Position numbers and translations under genes: made by a program | From: Numida meleagris | Lineage: Eukaryota > Chordata > Aves > Galliformes > Numididae | Assembly: GCF_002078875.1 (NCBI RefSeq) | Contig: NC_034410.1 | Coordinates: 37,786,145 to 37,850,144, forward strand | Direction: 5' to 3' | Length of the DNA stretch: 64,000 bases | Notes under the pieces: model-generated | What the model was told of the DNA's origin: nothing | Database searches by the model: none | What the model saw: only the letters and a program-made list of their open reading frames with translations | Part shown: in pieces, positions 1-29,300 of the stretch | Numbering within the stretch: the first letter of the stretch is position 1 | Layout: each line of letters starts with the position of its first letter

Positions 1-1324
1 CTGTCCCCTATTGGGAGCTCTTAAATAATGCAGCCATGGAGTCAGAATTTAGTGCCCAAGTAATGAAATTCATAACCTGAGTTTTCCACAACAGCATTAA
101 CTGTGACATAGATTCATCTCTTGCGTATCATCATTAAAAGGCAGTGGAATTGCTTCGGGGATTGATGTGATCATATGCATGTAAAGACCAAGATACAAAA
201 AGGTGTGATTTATGTAATATAAGCAAAAGCTGTAATCCAAAACCATTCCCACATGCAGTGTGACAGTTCCTGTTCCCCGAGCAGTGATGGCTTTGAAATT
301 TACTGTGTAAATGTGTGTGTTTATGTGTTTTTATTTAACTCTTTTAAGCAGAGTATTGTCTTCATCTTTTTCTCTCTTTTTTTTTTTTGAGTTGAATTAT
401 AGATGTAGTTAAATCTGCTTAATAGTTCAACATTGATGAAATTCTTTATATTTTTGGAGCCTGGGCATTATATGTCAGATGCACTTTATTGTGTTGTCTT
501 ACATGGAATATAGAAATACCACTAGGTCTGACGCAGCCTTAGACAAATGTAGAAAATATAAGAAGTACACACAAAGCAAGAAGATAAATGTTATTTGGGT
601 TTTACTGTTATTGCAAAGACCATCAGAATAATAGAAAAAGCTAACAGTGAGCAACTATTAGTTCTCAGGACATGTTAATTCTCCCCTTTTGCTCTTCCTA
701 CCCTTCAGTGATTTGTGTCTGCAAAGAGACAGGACAGATGGGCCAGTTTGTGGTGTGGACTGACCAGCAATCTTCTCTGTATGGCTTTTGGAAGGGAAAG
801 GACCTCAGGTCTAACTGAAGGAAGAGCTGTGTGGTGTAGCACAGGAGCAGTGGCCGGATTCCTGCATGAGTTATCTCCGTGTATCTGGGAGCTCTTGGCA
901 GCTGTTCTGAGGACTGGCCTAAATAACGTGTTTGTCTTCCACGAGGAGTTCAAAGCTATTGAGATAAGTAGTTGCTGAGGCTGCCTGTTAAGCAAATTTG
1001 TCAATCGTAGAGCTATAAGTAAATGGGGCTTTATTACAAAGGCTTATTGCTTTTTGCGGTTGTGTAGGAGTTTACATAATTTTCTAAGGAGCTCTTTTAT
1101 CTCCTAAGTACAGCAGTGATTAGGATTTACTTCTGGAGTGCAGTGGCAGTTCGGAGCACTCAAGATGTACATGTCAGTTCTTGGTGTTTTTTTCAGTGTG
1201 TAGGACTGCATTTGTGCTCTGCTGTGGGATCCAGTGAGCAAGTTGGGCAGGACATTGGCTTTAGGAAAAGATTTGTAAAATAGCTGGGGGATGCAACTCT
1301 CCAGCACCCAATTACATTGCTAGC

Positions 1325-1652
1325 ACAGAACCTTCACGACTACCTGAAAGGAGGCTGTGGAGCGGTGGGGGTCGGCCTCTTCTCCCAGGTAACATCAATA
1401 GTACAAGAGGTAATGGCCTTAAGTTGTGTCAGGGGAGGTTCAGGTTGGATATTAGGAAAAATTTCTTCTCAGAGTGATAAGGCATTGGAACAGGCTGCTC
1501 AGGGAGTTACCATCCCCAGAGGTGTTCAAGAACTGTGTAGATGTGGCAATGAGGGACTTGGGTTAGTGGGCATGGTGGTGATGGGCTGGCAGTTGGACTA
1601 GACGATCTTCGAGGTCTTTTCCAACCCTAATGATTCTGTGATTCTATGATTC
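1325..1652 (+). mobile_element. CR1 LINE 3' fragment
   Basis: The sequence matches the last ~330 bp of CR1: ACTACCTGAAAGGAGGCTG, a decayed end of the polymerase reading frame, TTTTCCAACCCTAATGATT and then the terminal octamers ATTCTGTG-ATTCTATG. It is 5' truncated, as CR1 copies usually are, and lies in a RARB intron. Confidence 0.9.
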
Positions 1653-3011
1653 ACAATGAGGTATATCTTTACCTTTTCTGTCCACTTTTCTTGGCATCTT
1701 TAGAGTCTCTGTTACTGCAGACATATGAACTGATGGTGTTTGAGGTTAGACTTTACTCCATGGAGATGCTCAGCATCCCAGCCCTGATCCAGCAAAGCAC
1801 AGAATTGATTTCAGTGAGTGGCTGTTCACACAACTGAAGTCAAGTACATCCTTAAAATATTTACCGGAGCAGGGTCGGAGTTCTCTCAGTTGGAAAGTCA
1901 AACCTTCAGTGAGGAAACTGAAGCCATTTGTAGCATGAGGTGTGCACCTCATCAACTCATAAAAAACATTCAGTGTCCTACCCTTTGTTTTCTGGTGCAT
2001 GCCTTACATTATTTCTGTAGACACCCCTGACTCTGCTGCTTTTCCACTTTGCCATTTTCCCGTATTGCGCTTAATTTTCTCTCAGAAACAGTACCCTGAG
2101 GAACATGAATCAAGCTGTGTTGTCATTCAGTCTTTAATAAATGCTGTAGGTGACACTGAATCCAAATCTCCTCTTATTCCTGCGGTGTCCAGTGTTTGCC
2201 TGCATTTTTGCCATCTTGTAGTTATAGACACAGAGCAAGCACCCATAGAAGATGGGGTGCTGTGGAGATGGGCCTGTGGAGCCCACTGAGAAGAGAGCCA
2301 GCTGGGTAAAAACCAGCAGGTGCAGGCAGGCCATCTGCATGTGTGCCACTCCCCAGTCATACCCTCAGAATTCAGGGCTCTGGTCTAAATGTCGAGGTTT
2401 TGAGCCCCAGTGTATGTTAGTGCTGTTTTGTTTGTCCAGCAGTGGTTAGTCTTTGGAGTGTTTAATATCAATACAGTCTTTGGGGAGAGGGAATGATTTT
2501 GTTTGGCTTTGTTGTAAAGCCTGGTGGGTTCCTCATGCATCTGGTTACACTTAAAATGTTAGCTTTAACTAACAACAAGCCCCTTGATAAAATTCACAAG
2601 TATTGGCAATGCTGCAGACATAGACATATCTCCTGGGCACATTTTGTAAAATTAAGCTGTTTTCATTAAAAGAACAGAGAGTAACATGGTGATGGAGCAG
2701 CTGTCATATTTTATTACAAAACACAAATATGTGGGAAATCAATTACAGAACGAATGCGGCACAATGCATATTTCCAGTAATCCCCTACAGCCTGGGGAAG
2801 GTAGAAGGCTGATCCGAGGGCAGGAGCAGATGGCAAGTGACTTTAAGATAGCTTCACTGCAATTTTTACTCTCTCAAGTGTTTGTGCTTCTCTTTTGATC
2901 TTCACATTGTGAGTTCAATGCATTTCATCTTCTTTCATTGGCTGTTTTCAAATTTAACTTTCCCCTTAAATAATTTTTGCTTGGTGGAGTCCGTATTAGA
3001 CTCCATATTAG

Positions 3012-3055
3012 ACCCTATTCCTATAAGAATAGGGTTTCCTATAAGAATAGGGTTT
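3012..3055. repeat. 18-bp tandem duplication with embedded palindrome
   Basis: The unit CCTATAAGAATAGGGTTT occurs twice head to tail (3020-3037 and 3038-3055). The 5' side ACCCTATTC pairs perfectly with GAATAGGGT across a 6-nt loop, so the block can form a 9-bp stem. Confidence 0.85.
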
Positions 3056-3508
3056 GTTGTATTCCGTATTACGAAATCTAAAAAGAGAACCCATTACTGT
3101 CTTTGTTTAGTGTGGTTCACATCCAGTAAACTACCTGCTACATCACTGCAGAGAATTTCTCCATTCACCATGCACAACTGTAATACTGCAGTGAAAAAAA
3201 TCACACCTCGCAGAGTTAATGAGAGACTTGGAATGAGTTGTGGTAGACTCTTGGAGTGTGGGAGTCCGATAGCACACCCACAGCGAGAACCTATGGAAGT
3301 TTGGTTTCATCACTATTCCATTACATTCAGTTTTTTTACGGATAAATAATTAAGCTTGTGTAAGTATTCTCCGTGAATATAATGTTTTGTCTGCACTTAA
3401 AATAATTTATGCTTAAAGTAAAACAAAATACTTTGCAATGTTTTGAAGCAGAGCAACAAGCACAACGTGGGGTGATCTGAATCATCTGTGCCTGTTCTTT
3501 TTCTACAG

Positions 3509-21599
<18,091 letters not shown>

Positions 21600-22801
21600 G
21601 ACATTTTCCAGCTACTTCAGACATTCCTAACACCTTATGTACAGGGATGAAAAGCAAGAAAAAACATTTTTACTGCTGCTTACTTTCTGGACTTAATATA
21701 TATCTATATATGTATATATATATAGATAAAAACTCAACAAGGACCAAGAAATTTTCATATGTATCGATATATACTCCTTGCTGTTTAAACTCTTAAAATA
21801 GAAAATGCAAACTTTTGAAACTCTAAATCAGCCATTTCATGCAAAAAAAAAAAAATAGTTAAGCTTCTGTTTTCTCTTCTGAACATTCAAGACTGCATGG
21901 TGACAAGACAGATCTCAAACTTTAAATTCCGGTTGCATTTCTGATGACTTTGTACATACAGATGTATGGCTGTACTTTCTGTACTGGATGTTTGGTGCTT
22001 TCCTTTTGTCTCTCATACCTAAAACGATCAAGACACCAACCAGAGGAAATGGACTACTGTACACATCCAGAAAAGGAAATGTAAAGGACTGTCTGATCAG
22101 TTAATTCGAAAACTTCTCCTCGATGCCCTCAGTTTGCATCTCCTTCCTTGTAAAAAGTATCCAAAAATCACTGCACTCGCAGGAAAGACATCAGCGTCGG
22201 CACTAACTGCCGGATCAGTTATTCAGATGTCGTTTGTTCCACTGTTCATGTCACTTTAAAATTTAAAAAGTGGTTTATTACCTGGCTGGTGACCTAGCTA
22301 CACCGTTAACTCCTACATTTCTACAGTAATGATAGCCTCCAAGGCAGAAACACTTCTCAGTGTTACCGTGTCTTTGTTTACTTATTCACAAGCCATTAGG
22401 GAAACTTGGTGGGGTGATAACCAGCAGAGTCATTGACAGCTTTCCAATGGGTGAGTCCAGGGTATTTCCTTAAGAGTCGACCGCCAGGAACGAGCTGGGC
22501 TGTGCGGCCTTCCGGGTGCTAGGGAAGTACAGACAGGACTTCCAGAAACACAAGGAGAGAATCTGCCTTCTTGGCCTTGTTCAATCACCATGAAGCAGAG
22601 CGAAAACTGTGGTAGAATGGTTAACAGATTTAAAGTGTCAGTTTCTTAGGTTTCATTTAAAGCACTAGTGGATTTTTTTTTATATATTCTAGCAAGTCTG
22701 TGATGTACTTTCACTGGCTCTGTTTGTACATTGAGATTGTTTAACAATGCTTTCTATGTTCATATACTGTTTACCTTTTTCCATGGAGTCTCCTGGCAAA
22801 G

Positions 22802-22807
22802 AATAAA
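22802..22807 (+). promoter_or_regulatory. RARB poly(A) signal AATAAA
   Basis: Canonical AATAAA about 1.2 kb after the RARB stop, followed by an A-rich stretch and then a GT-rich element near 22832. It forms the left half of an AT palindrome whose right half is AATAAA on the other strand. Confidence 0.75.
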
Positions 22808-22812
22808 ATATA

Positions 22813-22818
22813 TTTATT
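22813..22818 (-). promoter_or_regulatory. Minus-strand AATAAA, possible alternative TOP2B poly(A) signal
   Basis: TTTATT on the + strand, 5 bp from the RARB AATAAA. If TOP2B used it, its transcript would run into the last bases of RARB and the two mRNAs would overlap tail to tail. The nearer ATTAAA at 22893-22898 is the more likely main signal. Confidence 0.4.
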
Positions 22819-22874
22819 TTAAAAAAACACCCGTGTGGAAGTGGTCCCTCCGCCCCAAACGGCACACACACGAG

Positions 22875-23199
22875 ACAGAGAGTTTTCCATTTTTTAATGT
22901 TTAAACTTCATTTCAAAAAGCAGGTTTGCTGTTTGCAACCATGACAATTAAAATGTGCTTTAGCACCGCCGTCTAGAACATCTCTACAAGCCAGTCAGAC
23001 AAATACATGACATTTCAATGAGTAAAAAAGAGCATAAAACTGTAGGTGTAAGAACAAAATGTTAAAATGCCTACACACAATAATAAAAACCATCAATTAC
23101 ATTATCACATAAAATAAATGTACAAAAGTTTGCGACAGAAGGGACCAAAAGGACAACACAAGATAGTCGTTGGAAAACAGTTGCGTGCTCTTTGGGCAC
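22875..23199 (-). other. TOP2B: TOP2B 3' untranslated region
   Basis: Short AU-rich trailer between the TOP2B stop codon and the proposed cleavage site. On the - strand it is rich in TTTT and TTTTATT runs. The end is inferred from the ATTAAA signal and the GT-rich element after it. Confidence 0.6.
22893..22898 (-). promoter_or_regulatory. TOP2B poly(A) signal, ATTAAA variant
   Basis: On the - strand ATTAAA lies about 300 nt after the TOP2B stop. It is followed some 20-30 nt later by a GT-rich element (CGTGTGTGTG), the usual order for a cleavage site near 22875. ATTAAA is the commonest variant of the canonical hexamer. Confidence 0.55.
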
Positions 23200-23361
23200 T
23201 TAATTAAACATATCAAAATCATCATCTTCATCAGACTCCGCAAAATATTTCACTTCTTTTCTCGCCCGGCCTGTCCGGGGCTTCGGGGCAGTTTCAGGGG
23301 CAAAGCCCGACTGGAAGATTTCCACGTCAGAATCCTGGTCAAAAGCGGCCTTCTTGGATTT
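23200..23361 (-). CDS. TOP2B: TOP2B exon E32: C-terminal end and stop
   Basis: 54 in-frame codons including the stop. It reads [19 protein letters not shown], then [17 protein letters not shown] and ends DDFDMFN with TAA (23200-23202). The [15 protein letters not shown] block and a phenylalanine/asparagine end are typical of vertebrate TOP2B. The acceptor TTTCTTTCCCAAAG has a strong pyrimidine tract. Confidence 0.95.
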   Translation of the reverse strand, partial: KSKKAAFDQDSDVEIFQSGFAPETAPKPRTGRARKEVKYFAESDEDDDFDMFN

Positions 23362-26300
23362 CTTTGGGAAAGAAAAGACAAATCCTTTGTGAAGCTCTGT
23401 GCATTTTGCATCTTGGCATTCACATGTGAAGCAACTCTTCTCTAACAGCTAATACATAACCACACCTAAAGCCCGGCTCCTGCGTCGGCACCCCGCCACA
23501 CCAACATGCATCTCTTACTGAAAGTCATCCGTTACTTGGACAAGCGGCAAGGACCGCAGCGAGAACTGACCTTGCTTGGTGTTGATTTAGGTGTCTTCTT
23601 CCCAGGGTTGTATTCGCCTTCATTTTCTGAGCCGGATGCTTTCCTTTTCTTTGCTCCTCTCCCTTTTCCTAGGTGAGAGAATATAATTTCAATAAAACAA
23701 AGCTGAGCAAACTGGAAAACAAAAAAACACACCGGTGACACTGCTACATTTTATCATGGCTACGTGTAAAGTTGAAATTCAGTTTACAGCTCAAGCTTCC
23801 TTACAACAGCCGTAAAATACAACACAGTTGATTTTCTCAGCTTTATCTCTCTTTTATACTTCTCCTGGAGTTACCATTCGCGCTAGCAATCCGTATTGTC
23901 AGTTCGAGACAGGGCCAAACCTCATGAGCTCAACTTCTTCCAGACTTGTGAAGTACTGCAAGTCCTCAGTAACTTTTTGTGCTGATAACACAGCATTAAT
24001 GCACCTTCACAGCTTAGGAATTTACTGTTAACGGCAGCTATCAGCACTGGCACATCCTTTCCCTTTGCAGTGTTCAATGAAATCTCTGGTTGTGCTGCGG
24101 TGCTTCTGTCGCTTTCTTCTTAGGACTGAGAACTGGGATACCAGTGAACTGGTTTAAAAAACCCGACTGAATACAACTACCAACTGTCAGACTTTGACCG
24201 ACTAGTATAAAGGTGAGCTCACAGAATGAAAATAAGCAGCATCCAACAGAACGGGTGAGCAATTAAAAGGGGTTTAGAGGTATTAAATGCATTCCCAATG
24301 GCTAAGGTCACAGCACTGATTGTCAAGAAACGCCAGTGAACTATTGCTGTCATAGAAAAAGCTCAGGGCTGAGTAATCTACTGGTGATTCATTTACTAAT
24401 TAATCAGTGTGGTTCTGCTTCCCTTGAAATATAATCACGAACCTGTGTTACAGAGAGCACAGACATTGTGTGATGCTTATCTGCACCACACCTAAATTAC
24501 TACCTTTGGGTGCTGCAGTCTTCTTTGGAATGCCAAATTCTGAGTCCGAGTCAGAATTTACAGTTTCCATCTTCTTGGCCTTGGGAGCCCGTTTAGGTTT
24601 AGGTGGTACATCTACTTTTGCTGTTAGGAGTTAGAGATACTGAATATGTTAAATTCACATACTGGTTAGAAATATTAAATTTTACTAGATGACAGCATAA
24701 ATGGCAGGTGTTAAAATGAGATGAGCCTCCTACGCCTGAGAAAACATACGTCAACTTTTATGTTAGAACTATGAGGAATAAACAGGAGGTTTCCTTTGTC
24801 ACACTTTAATTAAGGCGTATCAGTTCATTACATTTCCAGTGTTTTTAATTAAACACTCTTTCATCTTTTTGAGCACAAAACAGGTTACTGTTATCTAAAG
24901 CAGCAACAGAAGTTCTCCAAGTTGGATGTTTAAAACATGCTCCGATACATTACATTACAGAACAGCTTGCTACTTGTGCCATTTCTGCCTCCGCAGTGGT
25001 ACAACCTTTGCCACAACTGCAGAACAACCCTTCCCATGATTACTGCAGGTCTTTGAGGCACAATGCATCTGTGTTGTTTTCTGTTAATCCAATGAAAAAG
25101 AACCTCAGAAAACAGCAGAAAGGACAGGGAGGACACATATCTCTGGTACCCTTAATGAATTTCAATTACTGCTACACAGCTTGTCCTGCCATCTTTAAAA
25201 GACAGTTATTGGTATGTACCTAGGTTGCTCCGAAAGCAATGCCTCCTGTTTATTTCCATGGAAATTACAATGAATACAAAGAGCACAATAACACTGTTTG
25301 ATAGTGTTTTCAATGTAGTCACCACCATTAGGCATGCATTTTCATTGGTGATGAACAAGAGCCTACATGCCATGCTGGTAAAAGTCTGCACCAGTGGAGG
25401 TGACCCGCTGTCACTGCTGAAACGCACCACCCACCACCTCACTGTACTCACTGCTTGGTCTCTACAAACATTCAGCAAGATGAATGTCAATGGGTGCCAT
25501 TTTTCTGCATAGAAGAATTCAGTTCCACCCCTTTGCTTCACCTGCACTTCCACGTCAGACGCCATTCTGTCAGACTGCCCCTCTGCTGCCTTCTGCTGCA
25601 TGGCAGTTAAATGTAATGGAATACTGTTGGGAAGGTTCAGCCTCTACTGCCATCCCACCAACATCTGCCTCTGATATCATGGGCCAATGCAATAAAACAG
25701 GAGGCATTACTTTTGGAGCGGCCCTCATACCTTCACACCATGGAGAACAAGAAGTAATGTGCTCTATATATTTAAAGACAAACCAGCCTTTTACAAAACC
25801 CTCTGCTACACCACCGACCTACGTGCTATCAGTCAGCCCTGAATACCTCAGAGATAAGACACGTACAAAGCTCCAGAGAGCAGGAATGTGGATACTTTGA
25901 GTACTCAAGCTTTCATCTGTGATACTGCTAGGGGAATGTCTTCAGACAACAGATGAGTGTCTCCAGGACCTTTTTGGCTATGTTGCCTTTAACTGCTCCC
26001 TGCTGGAGAATCACTGTACTGCTTTTTGTGATTGATGATACCTACTGAGAAGTCTGAATATCAGGTCCCAACAATATTAAAGCTAAAGCTTTCTTTGGCA
26101 TCAAGGATAGGCTCTGGCAGCCTTTTAGATAGACTTGGAGAGAGAAGAGCTTATGGTGGAACTCAGGAACCATATTTGAAAGCAACTTAAAAAAGGTCTC
26201 TACAGATATTTCAGTTAGAAGACAAAAGAGCTACATTAGCATAAAGCATGCCACAAAGACCTACCAGTAAGCCTGGAAAAAGTACACAGCAACTGAAAGC

Positions 26301-29300
26301 ATCACCAAAGTAAGCAGGTAGGTATCACTAAGGCAGAGGGCAGTGTTACCCAAAGATACACGATTTTAGGTCCCATAACGGAACAAAGGCTTTCATAAAG
26401 GAAACAGTTTTTTATCTGCATACGACACTTAGGCTAGGAGACAAGAGAGGGAATGATTCTGAAGGTTCAATTTGAAGATGACAAGTGGAAACTCAGGCCA
26501 CAATAATCTTAATAAAAGAGATCAATGTTTGATCGAGGCAACAATCAACATGAGGGGCTGAGTTTCAAGACATCCTCTTACAGTGCTGTGTAAGTTTTGG
26601 CCAGGTAATTGTGCGAAGCACAATTCCTTGTACCATTAATATGAAATCTGCATACTAAGCAGCAGCAAAGTTTGCTCCGTTGACATGTACTACCCAGCAC
26701 ACAACACTATGAGACATAACTATGTTCAGGTGGCCCTCAGTCCTCAAATTCCTTGTTAACTGATGGGCAGGCTTCTCACTGACAGACAAGGAATTGGGGA
26801 GAAGGAAATAACTGGAGAATGAAAGAGTGGTATGACACTGTCACAAACATTAGACTTGTTTGGAACAGAGCCTGTCACCACAGGCCAACTCCTGGGAAAC
26901 CTGCCTGCAGAACAGCAAGTACAAAGACAACAGACCTCTTAAATGGTATCGGGGAGCTAAAGCAGTAGTGCCCATGGCTTCCAGAACACGCATCTCCCTC
27001 TGTACTAACCCTAGTGAGGTGCTGAACCATTATCTTAGATTACACAACCAACGGCTGCACAACTGGAAGCATCGTTGAGAGCAACTAGACAGTGATCAGG
27101 TCACCAAAGCTCTCCTCTAGGTATCATGATGTAAAATGGAGGTCTGCATTGAGGTCAGTGTATGCAGGCTCACAAGAAGATCACATTTTTGGCAGAAAGT
27201 TTGGGAATGGTACCAGTCCTACAACTGATACAAAGGGTAATTCTCACTGCTGGAATCTGAACAGCTGGGTTATTCAAGGTGAGCAGTTGCATATAATCAA
27301 AGAGAGTAAGACTGCTTTTCAGATTCCTCTTAAGCTTACTAATAAAGCACCAGAACCACAGACCTCTCAAATAGCGCATGGAAACCAAGCTCAGCAGTCT
27401 CTTGATCCTTGTAGTCAATGCCAGAGATCAGAAAATTTCATCTCAAATTGATCAAGGTCTGAGACAAAGCTGAACCCCTAACTATTCTTCTACTTTCCCT
27501 GGACTGAGGAAGGAATGTGGCTGTACAGATAACAAGACAGAAAAAGTAGTTCTTCAGTTTCAGCTTCCTGTCTTCCAAAATTCAAGCTCTGAAGTCACAA
27601 AAAAACCCCATACAATTGTCTGTAATAATTGCTATGTTAGTGACAACTAATTGCATCCACACCTTCAAAAAACAGAGGGAGAGAGAGGTTGAATGCTAAG
27701 TTGCATCCATGCCTAGCTACTGCACACACAGTTCTCTCTTGTATTTAAAATAGAAGTTTATCATAAAAGACTTAATAATAATCTTCACTCATTGTATTAC
27801 AGAACTTTACTACTGATGATTAAAAAGTCTTCAAGTGTTTGGGAATCAGTCAGACATTCACTGATTCAATTAGAGTAGCACAATGCACGCCCTCTCCTGC
27901 AATGCCACTGAATTTGAAATAAATGAATGCTATTCCCACTTTTAAGATGTGAAAAGATGATGCAAAGGTGGAAGTGAAGAACTTTAAAAAAGGGCTTAAT
28001 TTACAGGGTAGTCCTACACTTACCTTTTTTAGCAGCTACTGTTTTACTTAGAATTTTCTCTGTTTGTTTTGGGGCGAAAGGTGATGAGAAAACAGGAGTA
28101 GAATCCTCCTCATCACTGTCCAATTTTGTTGTATCTATAACCACAGAGTATGTTCAGAATAAGATTTGTTCACAGCATATTTTAAATCATCCTTATCATT
28201 TACAGTCAAGATCAGTCTCACAGATACACTCTAATGATACCAGAGCTAGGCTATGGGTGTACCGTGACTTTCTTGTCTACAATACAAGCTGCGTTCCTCT
28301 AAGGATCAGAACTTCTTATTCCTCTTCCCCTGTATAAATCTTGAAATCATTATTCTTAAAACTACTGCATTAAGTTTCCATTTATGACGTAAATCCCTTT
28401 ATATATTCTGTAACAATTGCTAATGGTGAATAGATCAGTGAAAACAAGCTCACCATCATCTGTCTTCTGAGAGTAAGATGGGAATGAGAAAATGTTCCCA
28501 AAATCTTGATTTTTCTTCTCTTGAGACATCTTTCTACTTCCAGACACAAGAAGAAATTGCATAAATTGCATTAGCTACATGCTCAAATATGCGGACATTA
28601 TAGCGTCCGTAAGAGATTAAATTATTGTTTTAGCATTGTAACATATACCTAGCATTTCAGCAGACAAATCCTTAATAAAATCACTATCCTGTCATGCATT
28701 GTAACCATTTAAAATTAACAGTATTACATTTTTATCAATAGTTCTGTATACCAAGTTGGTGCAAGAAGGAAAACAGAAAATTTTACTAAATGCAATTAAC
28801 AGATGACATTACTGACCCTGTATCACAACTTGGTAAGCCACGTCTTCCCAGAGATAATATACACTTTCATTCCTCCCCAGTAATTCATGCGTTTTATTTT
28901 ACATGTTGCATGTAGATTAATAATTAATCAATATTCCATCAGTTACGTTTAGAGACTTTTGTATTCAAAAAAATTATTAAATAATCTATACTGCCAAGTT
29001 ACAGTACTTACTCTGGAGATGGCTTTGATTTGACTGGGGAGAAGTCATATTCATCTTTTTCTAAACTGTCTGAGGGTACGAACTCATCCTCTCTGTCATT
29101 TATTACTGGAGAGGCTTTTACTTTAAGCTCATCCAAATCATTATTATTGTTGGCATCATCATCATCATCGGCATCATCTTCTTCCTCTGAGAAGTCAAAT
29201 GTATACTTGGGCCTCTCAGCTAAAAGAAAAATACATATTTATACATTTCAATATAGTTATGTTACCACACAAATAAGTAAAAGGGGAAGTCACTCAGCAA

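Larger units (their letters stand above)
1..3508 (+). other. RARB intron (3' part), upstream of R1
   Basis: Holds a CR1 3' fragment at about 1325-1652 and a small tandem/inverted repeat at 3012-3055. I see no exon in the rest; open frames here lack splice support and protein likeness. Confidence 0.8.
21600..22825 (+). other. RARB: RARB 3' untranslated region
   Basis: Non-coding stretch from the RARB stop to the region just after the AATAAA at 22802-22807. It contains AT dinucleotide runs at about 21697-21726, an A-run near 21844 and several ATTTA-like AU-rich patches. The end is estimated from the poly(A) signal and a GU-rich stretch (GTGTGG) some 30 nt downstream; the true cleavage site is not visible. 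Confidence 0.75.

Noticed and set aside
2882..3349. 155-codon + strand open frame before RARB exon R1
   Set aside because: Runs through the small tandem repeat, has no protein likeness and no splice or promoter context.
25484..25900. 138-codon + strand open frame over the mariner right end
   Set aside because: Antisense to the transposase remnant and continuing into intron sequence without similarity.
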